This document shows, in pieces, positions 25,656-33,233 of a stretch of 64,000 nt of DNA; within the stretch, counting starts at the first letter, position 1, and each line of letters begins with the position of its first letter. Origin of the DNA: Marivita lacus (GTDB taxonomy: Bacteria; Pseudomonadota; Alphaproteobacteria; Rhodobacterales; Rhodobacteraceae). The notes beneath the pieces are model-generated. The model had not been told where the DNA came from and ran no database searches. It saw nothing but the letters and a program-made list of their open reading frames with translations. The DNA is taken from contig NZ_BMFC01000002.1 of assembly GCF_014637725.1 (NCBI RefSeq), forward strand, positions 62,907-126,906. Direction: 5' to 3'. A program made the position numbers and the translations under genes.

Positions 25656-26413
25656 TTTGCGGTAAACCCTCCGTCCACCATGAGAACCTGACCCGTGACA
25701 TAAGACGACGCATCCGAGCACAGGAACAACACCGGCCCGTCGATATCCTCCATCCGGCCATTGCGCCCGATGCACGTCTGCGCCGCGTTGCGGGCGGCGC
25801 GGTCGGGGTCGGAGAACACAGCCTGTGTGAGTTCGGTCGGAAAGAACCCCGGCCCGATGGCGTTGGCGGTGATCCCGTGGGGTGACCAGGCTTCGGCCAT
25901 GGCGCGGGTCAGTTGCGCGATGCCGCCCTTGGTGGCGCCATAGGCGATGCCGCCCGGAAAGGCGCGGGTGGTCTGGAGCGAGGCGAAGTTGACGATCCGG
26001 CCCCAGCCCTTGGCCTTCATCGCGGGCACCAGCGCTTGCGACAGGAAAAACGGTGCCGACAGGTTCAGCGCCAGTGTCATGTCCCAGCCATCGGGCGTCA
26101 CGTCATCCGCCGCTTCGCGCGTGTTGACGCCTGCCGCATGGATCAAGATGTCAGGCGCACCGAACGGGGCCGACACAGCCTCGACCAGCGCAGGCAGTCC
26201 GTCGCGGTCGGTCACGTCGCCCACGACATATGCGGCTGCCGCACCGATCTCGGCGCACAGGCTGGCCAGCGCGTCCTGCCGCCGGGCCACACCCACGACG
26301 CGCGCCCCCGCTGCGGCCAGCGTGATCGCGGCACGCCGTCCGAGGCCGGAACTGGCGCCGGTGATGACAGCCACCTTGCCCTCAAGGTGGAACAGCTTTG
26401 CGGGATCAGCCAT
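25652..26413 (-). CDS. hpsO: Short-chain dehydrogenase/reductase, HpsO-like
   Basis: A 253-residue classical SDR: NAD(P)-binding TGASSGLGR at residues ~18-26, HAAG (variant of NNAG), catalytic Ser in NFASLQ, and YGATK for the Tyr/Lys pair. The C-terminal GQVLMVDGGFTAK is standard. Next to an HpsN-like gene it is best read as HpsO, the DHPS 2-dehydrogenase. It overlaps hpsN by 8 bp and hpsP by 4 bp, so the three are one translational unit. Confidence 0.8.
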   Translation of the reverse strand: MADPAKLFHLEGKVAVITGASSGLGRRAAITLAAAGARVVGVARRQDALASLCAEIGAAAAYVVGDVTDRDGLPALVEAVSAPFGAPDILIHAAGVNTREAADDVTPDGWDMTLALNLSAPFFLSQALVPAMKAKGWGRIVNFASLQTTRAFPGGIAYGATKGGIAQLTRAMAEAWSPHGITANAIGPGFFPTELTQAVFSDPDRAARNAAQTCIGRNGRMEDIDGPVLFLCSDASSYVTGQVLMVDGGFTAK

Positions 26414-27713
26414 CTGCGGTCAGATCGAAATTGGTGCCGGGAAAGTACTTGGCCAGACGCACATCGGCCGCACGGGCGTGGCCTTCCATGCCTTCGAGCC
26501 GGGAAATCCGGGCTGTCGCTTCGGCGATCGCCTTTGATCCCTCTCGGGTGGCGCGCTGCCACGTGACGATCTTCATGTACTTGTGGACAGACAGACCGCC
26601 GGTATAGCTGGCCGCGCCCGAGGTCGGGAGGACATGGTTCGTGCCCGTCGCCTTGTCGCCATAGGACACGGTGGTTTCCTCGCCCAGAAACAGCGAGCCA
26701 TAGCAGGTCAGGCGGTCCAGCCACCAATCCAGATCCTCGGCCTGCACCGTCAGGTGTTCGGGTGCGTATTCATCGGAACAGGCGGCCATGTCCTCGCGGT
26801 CTGAACACAGGATCACCTCGGCATAGTCGCGCCACGCAGCGGCTGCGTTCTGGCTGTTCACCTCGGGCAGATCGGCGATCAGGCCGGGGACGATATCCAT
26901 CACCTTTTGTGCCAGTGCGCGGTCATCCGTGACCAGCCAAACGGGCGAATTGTAGCCGTGCTCGGCCTGGCTCACCAGATCGGTTGCCACGATATGCGGA
27001 TCGGCGGTCTCGTCGGCAAGGATCAGGCTGTCGGTCGGTCCGGCGATCATGTCGATCCCGACACGGCCAAAGAGGATGCGCTTGGCCTCGGCCACGAACT
27101 GGTTGCCGGGTCCGACAAGGATATTGGCCTTGGGCAGACCGAAGAGACCAAACGTCATCGCGGCCACACCCTGCACGCCGCCCATCGCCATGATCTGGTG
27201 CGCACCCGAGATATGCGCGGCATAGACGATTGCGGGCGCGATGCCGACACCGGGGCGGGGGGGCGAACAGGCGGTGATATGACGGCAGCCCGCCACCTTG
27301 GCGGTGGTCACGGTCATGATGGCCGACGCGATATGGCTGTAGCGCCCACCGGGCACATAGCAGCCTGCCGCGTCCACGGGGATCGCCTTTTGCCCGGCGA
27401 TCATGCCCGGCACGATCTCGACCTCGACATCCGACATGGTGGCCTTTTGCGCCTCGGCGAAACGGCGCACATTGTCCTGCGAAAACTCGATATCGCGCTT
27501 GAGCTTTTCGGGCACCAGCGCGCTGGCCGCTTCGATGTCTTCGGGTGTCAGCAGGACATTGCCTTCGTACTTGTCGAACTTGCGGGCATAGTCCATCGCG
27601 GTCGCATCGCCGCCCGCCTCGATATCGGCAAGGATGGTCTTGACGGTCTCGTGCACTTCGGAGGCATCGGATTTCGCCGTCAGGGTCGCTTTTTTCAGGT
27701 ATTCTCGTGTCAT
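26406..27713 (-). CDS. hpsN: HisD-family sulfopropanediol 3-dehydrogenase, HpsN-like
   Basis: A 435-residue paralogue of histidinol dehydrogenase. It has the NAD site GPGNQFVAEAKR, the zinc-ligand segment SQAEHGYNSP (Gln and His), Asp in VSYGDKATGTNH and the His in GGLSVHKYMK. No other his gene is nearby; instead it sits with TRAP, SDR and zinc-ADH genes. That set matches hpsN, which oxidises (R)-DHPS to (R)-sulfolactate with NAD. The assignment rests on family resemblance plus operon. Sulfolactate-desulfonating genes (suyAB, comC, slcC) are not in the window. Confidence 0.82.
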   Translation of the reverse strand: MTREYLKKATLTAKSDASEVHETVKTILADIEAGGDATAMDYARKFDKYEGNVLLTPEDIEAASALVPEKLKRDIEFSQDNVRRFAEAQKATMSDVEVEIVPGMIAGQKAIPVDAAGCYVPGGRYSHIASAIMTVTTAKVAGCRHITACSPPRPGVGIAPAIVYAAHISGAHQIMAMGGVQGVAAMTFGLFGLPKANILVGPGNQFVAEAKRILFGRVGIDMIAGPTDSLILADETADPHIVATDLVSQAEHGYNSPVWLVTDDRALAQKVMDIVPGLIADLPEVNSQNAAAAWRDYAEVILCSDREDMAACSDEYAPEHLTVQAEDLDWWLDRLTCYGSLFLGEETTVSYGDKATGTNHVLPTSGAASYTGGLSVHKYMKIVTWQRATREGSKAIAEATARISRLEGMEGHARAADVRLAKYFPGTNFDLTADG

Positions 27714-27725
27714 AATCGTTAAGTC

Positions 27726-29051
27726 CTACTTGTAGATATCAGGCAGCAGCGTTGTGGAAATCGCCGGCACATAGGCGATGAACAGAACCACGACGAGCAT
27801 GCCCAGAACGAAAGGAATGGCGCGGGCTGCAATCTTGAGGATGGATTCCCCGGTGATGCCGGAAACCACGAACAGGTTAAGCCCAAGCGGTGGCGTGATG
27901 AAACCGACACCCAGAGCGGTGATCATCATGATGCAGAACTGGATCTCGTTCATGCCGATATTGTCGGCAAGCGGCTTGAGAATGGGCGCAAGGATCACGA
28001 TGTTCGGCGTCGTCTCCATCACGCAGCCCGCCGCGATCAGGATGCCGATCATCAGCAGGATGAGGATCCACGGCTCGTCCGTCAGCGCGGTCACCGATGT
28101 GACAAAGCCCTGCGGCACACCCATGATGGCCAGCGCTTCGGCCAGAGGTGCGGAAAAGGCGATGATCGGCAGGATCACCCCGTTGACCTTGGCGGAACTG
28201 AGCAGCATTGCCGGGAAATCGGCGAATGACAGCGTGCGCAGGATGAAGCCCATGATGATGGTCACGACCACCGCCGTCGCCCCGGCCTCGGTCGGGGTCA
28301 GCCGCCCCGAGAAGATGCCGTAGAAGATGATCCCCGGCACGATGAAGGCGTACCAGCCGGATTTCAGCGCACGTCCCAACTGGGCCAGATATTCGCTCAT
28401 CGAGATGTTGCCGCCACCTTCGTAGCCGTGGATTCGGTTGACGATCACGTTGGTGACGAGGATCGAGATCAGGATCGCCAGACCGGGGATCAGCGCCGCC
28501 AGAAACAGCGTCGAGGCGGAAATGCCCAGCACAAGGCCGATGATGATATAGGCAATCGACGGCGGAATGAGGATGCCGGTACAGGCACCCGCCGCGACCA
28601 GCGCGCAGGCATAGGGGCGGGGATAGCCCGACTCCACCAGCCGCGCGATGGTCATGCGCCCGACGGCGGCAGCGCCTGCCGCATCAGAGCCCGAGATGGC
28701 GGCGAACATGCCGCAGACCAGCACCGTGGCCGATCCGAACCCGCCCTTGGCGAATTGCGTCAGCGCCTCTGCCACGTCCAGAAACTTGCGACTGAGCCCG
28801 GTGCGCACCAGCACGTCGCCCGTGAGGATGAACAAGGGCACGGCGGTCAGCGCAAAGGCGTCGATCCCGGTGAACAGGCTCTCGCCCACAGCGCTCAGCG
28901 GCAGGTCGCCCGACATCATCAGCATGATGATGGCCGCAGCGCCGATGGCGGCCCAGACCGGCACCGCCAGCGCGATCAGTGACACGAAGAGGATCACCGG
29001 AACGTAGAAATCCCAGCCAAGATCGACTGTCTGATTGATTTGTTGCCACAT
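27726..29051 (-). CDS. TRAP transporter large permease (DctM family), DHPS cluster
   Basis: A 441-residue DctM protein of ~12 segments with LFILTGDVLVRTGLSRKFLDVAEALTQF, GACTGILIPPSIAYIIIGLVLG and FITPPLGLNLFVVSGITGE. It lies 12 bp before hpsN and 13 bp after the small permease. Probably the DHPS importer subunit (called hpsM or similar in other strains). Confidence 0.92.
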   Translation of the reverse strand: MWQQINQTVDLGWDFYVPVILFVSLIALAVPVWAAIGAAAIIMLMMSGDLPLSAVGESLFTGIDAFALTAVPLFILTGDVLVRTGLSRKFLDVAEALTQFAKGGFGSATVLVCGMFAAISGSDAAGAAAVGRMTIARLVESGYPRPYACALVAAGACTGILIPPSIAYIIIGLVLGISASTLFLAALIPGLAILISILVTNVIVNRIHGYEGGGNISMSEYLAQLGRALKSGWYAFIVPGIIFYGIFSGRLTPTEAGATAVVVTIIMGFILRTLSFADFPAMLLSSAKVNGVILPIIAFSAPLAEALAIMGVPQGFVTSVTALTDEPWILILLMIGILIAAGCVMETTPNIVILAPILKPLADNIGMNEIQFCIMMITALGVGFITPPLGLNLFVVSGITGESILKIAARAIPFVLGMLVVVLFIAYVPAISTTLLPDIYK

Positions 29052-29064
29052 GGGTCAGGGTCCC

Positions 29065-29577
29065 TCAGTCAAACAGCTTGTCGCCTTCGTAGACGTCGGT
29101 TCCATCCCGGAGGGATTTGACATCACGAAGGAAGGATTGGATCAGTCGCCACACGATCAGGGTGAACCCGACCGGGACCGCCATCAGGAACCAGGCCTGC
29201 GAAATCCGCAGACCCGCTGTGACCGATCCGAAATTCAGCGACACATGCACGGTTTCCAGCGACCAGTAGAGCGCGACCAGCGCCACGAGGAACATCACGA
29301 TATCGCCGAAGATATAAAGCAGCGCCTTGGCGCGCGGGCCGAGGTAATGCATCACCACGTCGATGCGAATGTGGGCGCGTTCCTTGACGGCTGCTGCGGC
29401 CCCGATCCACGCTAGGTAGATGAAGGAATAGCGCACGATCTCTTCGCCCCAGATCGACGAATAGGAGAAGATTTCGCGCCGCAGCACTTCGATCGCCATG
29501 GTGATGACCAGCATCACGTAAAAGGTCAGAAGCAGCCACCGTTCGGCGTTGCGGTCGATGGTACGCAGAGTTTTCAT
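29065..29577 (-). CDS. TRAP transporter small permease (DctQ family), DHPS cluster
   Basis: A 170-residue protein with four membrane segments and the DctQ pattern EEIVRYSFIYLAWIGAAAAVKERAHIRIDV. It is in operon with the large permease. It is separated from the binding-protein gene by a 110-bp gap with a hairpin. Confidence 0.9.
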   Translation of the reverse strand: MKTLRTIDRNAERWLLLTFYVMLVITMAIEVLRREIFSYSSIWGEEIVRYSFIYLAWIGAAAAVKERAHIRIDVVMHYLGPRAKALLYIFGDIVMFLVALVALYWSLETVHVSLNFGSVTAGLRISQAWFLMAVPVGFTLIVWRLIQSFLRDVKSLRDGTDVYEGDKLFD

Positions 29578-29652
29578 GGGTCCCTCGGGGCGTCACGGCA
29601 CATCCATACAATCCCGGTGGACCGGAGCGCGGACAGACCGTTGTGAGAAGGG

Positions 29653-29677
29653 GCGGGCGCTGCTGGACAGCGCCCGC
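29653..29677. other. Intercistronic 10-bp hairpin after the TRAP binding-protein gene
   Basis: GCGGGCGCTG (29653-29662) pairs perfectly with CAGCGCCCGC (29668-29677), loop CTGGA. It lies just downstream of the DctP stop on the - strand with no clear T run, as seen after other binding-protein genes here. Confidence 0.65.
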
Positions 29678-29687
29678 ATGTCGGGGA

Positions 29688-30833
29688 TCAGGCGTCGTGG
29701 ACGTAATGCCTGCCCATCGTGCCAGCCGCTTCGACCAGCTTGTCGAAGGTCTCCATCGACCCGGCCAGTTCGGTCTTGAAGCTGTCCCATTCGGACCGCT
29801 GATAACCGACGGTGTCCTGCCATTCGGCCAACTGATCGGCGCTCAGCGAATGGAATTCGACACCCGCCTTGCGCATCTCCGCCATTGCGAAGGTTCGCGA
29901 CGACGGCACCTTGGCAAGGTTCTGGTGGAAGCTCATTTCCGACGCCCACTCGATGGCCTCCTGCACGTCGCCGGGCAGGGTGTTGTACCATTCGAGGTTG
30001 CAGGCGTAGCACTGGCTGTCCGGCACCGCCTGGGTGAAGGTGACATGGCTCAGGATGTCCTTGAAGCCGAACGCGTACAGCGCGCCAACCGCCGGGTCGA
30101 GAGCATCGGCAACACCCTGCTTGATCGCGGACGGTGTTTCGCCCCAGGCCACCGGCGTCGGGTTTGCGCCGCCCATCCGGTAGAACTGCTGCAGCATCTG
30201 CGATCCCGGCACCCGGAACTTGACGCCTTGCAGGTCTGCGGGGGTGATGATCGCGTTGCCACCTTGACGCACGGCCATGACGCGCGGGTCGATGCAGAAA
30301 TAGAACATCGGCTTGAACCCGCGCTGTTCGACCGCCGCGTTCACTTCGGTCTTCCAGATGTCCGAGGTGACAAGGTTCACGAAGCGTTGGTTGGCCCCGC
30401 AGAAATACGGCATGTTGATCAGGTCGACCGCAGGCGCAAAGGGCGCGAAGTTGGACAGCGAGAACTGGCCGGCATTGATCGTGCCGCCCTGAACCTTCTG
30501 GGCCAGTGCCGACCCGGTGCCGAGCTGCCCACCCGGAGCCAGCTTGACATAGATCTTGCCGTTCGATGCGTTCTGAAGGTTTTCCTTCACGTCCAGCTGC
30601 ATCATCGGGTAGCTGCGCGTCGTTCCGATCACGTACTCGGTGGCCAGCGTCATCACGTGGTCGGCTGCAGCCTCGCGGTCGCGCTCTTCGTTGGCGGTCT
30701 GGGCGGACGCCTCGGACGAGGTCAGCACACCTGCAGCACCGGCCACGATGGCCGCCGTGAAGCCGCCGGTGCCCATGATCTTCAGGAAGTTGCGGCGCTC
30801 TTCGGATGCGAGCTCGTTGTGGTCATCAGTCAT
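29688..30833 (-). CDS. TRAP transporter substrate-binding protein (DctP family) with Tat-type signal
   Basis: A 381-residue DctP protein. The N-terminus has ERRNFLK followed by a hydrophobic stretch and ASAQ, a twin-arginine export signal rather than an ordinary Sec signal, so it may fold before export. Ligand-domain landmarks are ITPADLQGVKFRVPGSQMLQ and AIKQGVADALDPAV. The ATG at 30833 is preceded by GGGAGGAG. First large gene of the DHPS-type cluster; likely DHPS-binding by context. Confidence 0.9.
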   Translation of the reverse strand: MTDDHNELASEERRNFLKIMGTGGFTAAIVAGAAGVLTSSEASAQTANEERDREAAADHVMTLATEYVIGTTRSYPMMQLDVKENLQNASNGKIYVKLAPGGQLGTGSALAQKVQGGTINAGQFSLSNFAPFAPAVDLINMPYFCGANQRFVNLVTSDIWKTEVNAAVEQRGFKPMFYFCIDPRVMAVRQGGNAIITPADLQGVKFRVPGSQMLQQFYRMGGANPTPVAWGETPSAIKQGVADALDPAVGALYAFGFKDILSHVTFTQAVPDSQCYACNLEWYNTLPGDVQEAIEWASEMSFHQNLAKVPSSRTFAMAEMRKAGVEFHSLSADQLAEWQDTVGYQRSEWDSFKTELAGSMETFDKLVEAAGTMGRHYVHDA

Positions 30834-30854
30834 ATGGTCTCCTCCCAATTGACG

Positions 30855-31040
30855 TCAGCTGCCGTTTTTGTTCTTTCGGTCAGCTTCTTTTTTCAGAATG
30901 GCAACGACGAACAGCATCGCCGCCGCGAACAGAACCAACATCTCCCCGATATCCGAAAGGAACGCGGTCCCCGCAAAAGCACCCAGCGCGACATTGGCGA
31001 AGTAGATCCCAAAGACGATGGCGGATGCAGCAAGAAACAT
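30855..31040 (-). CDS. Small two-segment membrane protein, unknown
   Basis: A 61-residue ORF starting MFLAASAIVFGIYFANVALG, with two hydrophobic segments (~1-20 and ~32-50) and a very basic C-terminus (KKEADRKNKNG). It lies 21 bp upstream of the TRAP binding-protein gene, downstream of the twin LacI operator, so it would be the first gene of the operon. I recognise no family. Coding status is likely but not certain. Confidence 0.6.
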   Translation of the reverse strand: MFLAASAIVFGIYFANVALGAFAGTAFLSDIGEMLVLFAAAMLFVVAILKKEADRKNKNGS

Positions 31041-31076
31041 GGCGAACCCCGGATATCATGTTGATTCTGAAATCAG

Positions 31077-31113
31077 TGTAAGCGCTTGCATTTGCATCAT
31101 GCAAGCGCTTACA
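31077..31113. promoter_or_regulatory. Twin LacI-family operators in mirror arrangement
   Basis: TGTAAGCGCTTGCA (31077-31090) and its exact reverse complement TGCAAGCGCTTACA (31100-31113) have centres 23 bp apart. Each contains AAGCGCTT, the classic LacI/PurR/CcpA-like core. They lie between the divergent LacI-type regulator and the leftward DHPS operon and probably control both. Confidence 0.8.
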
Positions 31114-31183
31114 TCTTAACCATGCATCGTTTATGACGCGTCCGCGATGCACTTGATGGGCACTGGCACGGAAAAGGAGACCG

Positions 31184-32206
31184 ATGTCACAACTGCGCTC
31201 CGTACCCACACTGGATGACGTGGCACGCGCGGCTGGCGTGTCGACAGCGACCGTCTCGCGCTGCCTGAATTCGCCCGAACGGGTGGTCGAGGACACCCGC
31301 AAGCGGGTCATGTCGGCGGTGGAACACCTGGGCTACACGCCCAATTTCGGCGCGCGGGTGATGGCGGCCAGGCGCACGTTCACCATCGGCGCGATCATCC
31401 CGACGATGGAAAACGCCATTTTCGCTCGTGCGCTTCAGGCCTTTCAGGAAGAACTGCACGCCCGCGGCTACACGCTGCTGGTCGCGAGCTCTGCCTACCA
31501 GCCCGAGATCGAGGAAGAGCAGATCCGGTCACTCGTGGCGCGGGGTGCGGACGGGCTGTTGCTGATCGGCCATGACCGCGATCCGGCGGTCTACGACTAT
31601 CTCAAAAGCCGCGAGATCCCGGTTCTGTCGGCCTGGGTCTACCTGCCCGACACCGGCCAGCCTGCGGTCGGGTTCGACAATCGCCGCTCCATGTTCGCAC
31701 TGGCGCAGCAGGTGATCGACTTCGGGCACCGTCGCATCGCTATGATCTCGGGCATCACCAAGGGCAATGACCGCGCGGCGGGACGTGTTCTGGGCCTGCG
31801 CGATGCGTTGCAGGCCAACGGGCTTGATCCCGAGGCGATGCCGGTGATCGAAACCCCGTATGGTGTGGAAAACGGGGCCGACGCCCTCAGGTCCCTGATG
31901 CAGGCCGATGCACGGCCCACGGTCGTGATGTGCGGCAATGACGTGCTGGCCGTGGGCGCCTTGCGCGGCGCGCAGGACATGGGGCTGTCGGTGCCGCAGG
32001 ACGTGTCGGTCACCGGGTTCGACGATATCGAACTGGCCCGCATCGTCACGCCGCAGATCACCACTGTGCATGTCCCGCACCGCGAGATGGGGCGCAAGGC
32101 GGCCATCGCCCTTGTCGACATGGTGGAAAAGCGCAGTACGGGAGACGTTGTTGAGCTGAAAAGCACGCTGAAGATCCGCGGCTCGCTGCGTGATCTCAAC
32201 GGCTGA
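31184..32206 (+). CDS. LacI family transcriptional regulator
   Basis: A 340-residue LacI protein. It has the N-terminal HTH TLDDVARAAGVSTATVSRCLN with hinge helix GARVMAARRT, then the periplasmic-binding-like effector domain (~62-330) with TGFDDIELARIVTPQITTVH. It is divergent from the DHPS/TRAP cluster and has matched operators at 31077-31113. Inferred local repressor (or activator) responding to the imported sulfonate or its metabolite. Confidence 0.93.
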   Translation: MSQLRSVPTLDDVARAAGVSTATVSRCLNSPERVVEDTRKRVMSAVEHLGYTPNFGARVMAARRTFTIGAIIPTMENAIFARALQAFQEELHARGYTLLVASSAYQPEIEEEQIRSLVARGADGLLLIGHDRDPAVYDYLKSREIPVLSAWVYLPDTGQPAVGFDNRRSMFALAQQVIDFGHRRIAMISGITKGNDRAAGRVLGLRDALQANGLDPEAMPVIETPYGVENGADALRSLMQADARPTVVMCGNDVLAVGALRGAQDMGLSVPQDVSVTGFDDIELARIVTPQITTVHVPHREMGRKAAIALVDMVEKRSTGDVVELKSTLKIRGSLRDLNG

Positions 32207-32219
32207 TTACCCGCCTGCG

Positions 32220-32987
32220 TCAACTGGCCTGCGTCACCACCACCTCGGTGTCCCATGCCGCGCAGCGCTCCGGCAGGTCGGCGGGCAGGGGGGCATCGGT
32301 GAACAGGGTGTCGATCTCGGACAGCGACGCGATCCGCGCGGGCGCGTTGCGCTTCATCTTGGACGCATCGGCGACGAGATAGGTCTTGCGCGATTGCTGC
32401 AGGATCGTCTGGCTGACCCCCACCTCCTGAATGTCGAAATCCAGCAGGTCGCCATCCCGGTCCAGCGCCGAACAGCCGATGATCGCAAGGTCGAACTTGA
32501 ACTGCAGGATGGTCTCGATGGCCAGCTTGCCCACCAGCCCGCCATCGGCGCGCCGCAGGTTGCCGCCGGTCACGACCACTTCGCAGCCCTGCGTTTCGGC
32601 CAGGATATTGGCCACGTTCATGTTGTTGGTGACAACCAGCAGGTTCTGGTGCGCACGCAGCTCGCGCGCCACGGCCTCGGTGCTGGTGCCGATGTTCAGG
32701 AACAGCGAGATGTTGTTGGGGATGCGCTGTGCGCAAGCCTTGGCCATCGCCGCCTTGGCCTTGGCGTTCAGCGTCTGGCGCTGTTCATAGCCGATATTGC
32801 TCGTGCTCGACGGAAGCATCGCACCGCCATGCACCCGCTCGAGACGTCCATCCTCGGCCAGATCCGACAGGTCGCGGCGGATGGTTTGCAGCGTCACGCC
32901 GAAATGTTGCGCCAAGCCTTCGACCGTGACCTTTCCTTCCTGTCGCGCGATTTCAAGGATGTCTCGGTGGCGAAAGGCGTGGGACAT
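32220..32987 (-). CDS. glpR: DeoR family repressor of the glycerol regulon (GlpR-like)
   Basis: A 255-residue DeoR protein with HTH VTVEGLAQHFGVTLQTIRRDL at residues ~21-41 and a sugar-phosphate-sensing domain containing LVVTNNMNVA and the typical NIGTSTEA loop. The ATG at 32987 gives the standard GlpR length; a TTG at 33014 is an alternative. It is divergent from glpD. By analogy with GlpR it would be released by glycerol-3-phosphate. The 13-bp gap to the convergent LacI gene holds no terminator. Confidence 0.9.
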   Translation of the reverse strand: MSHAFRHRDILEIARQEGKVTVEGLAQHFGVTLQTIRRDLSDLAEDGRLERVHGGAMLPSSTSNIGYEQRQTLNAKAKAAMAKACAQRIPNNISLFLNIGTSTEAVARELRAHQNLLVVTNNMNVANILAETQGCEVVVTGGNLRRADGGLVGKLAIETILQFKFDLAIIGCSALDRDGDLLDFDIQEVGVSQTILQQSRKTYLVADASKMKRNAPARIASLSEIDTLFTDAPLPADLPERCAAWDTEVVVTQAS

Positions 32988-33140
32988 GGGCGATCTCGGA
33001 GCTGTGTCGTTCAAGGGGTGCAGCGAAGGCGATTCCGCCGGAAAGTAGGACCGGCCAGAGACCGCGTTCGATCATGATACCGGTCTTAGCGCGCAAAACC
33101 CTAATGCCAAATTTTGTGTGAATTCATGGGGATAGATAAA

Positions 33141-33160
33141 AACGAACATAAACGAACAAA
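33141..33160. promoter_or_regulatory. Tandem GlpR-type half-sites
   Basis: AACGAACATA (33141-33150) and AACGAACAAA (33151-33160) are head-to-tail repeats at exactly one helical turn. The first matches the enterobacterial GlpR half-site AWCGAACATW. They sit ~75 bp upstream of glpD in the glpR-glpD gap. Confidence 0.6.
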
Positions 33161-33233
33161 TTCGCCTTGCGTGATGGCTGCTCAATCCGCATAAATCGCA
33201 GAGGATTTACGTGGCCTTGGGAGGTGGTACGCG

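Noticed and set aside
26406-27713. Histidine biosynthesis gene hisD
   Set aside because: The protein is of the HisD family, but no his genes are nearby and the TRAP/SDR/ADH neighbours point to the sulfonate enzyme HpsN.
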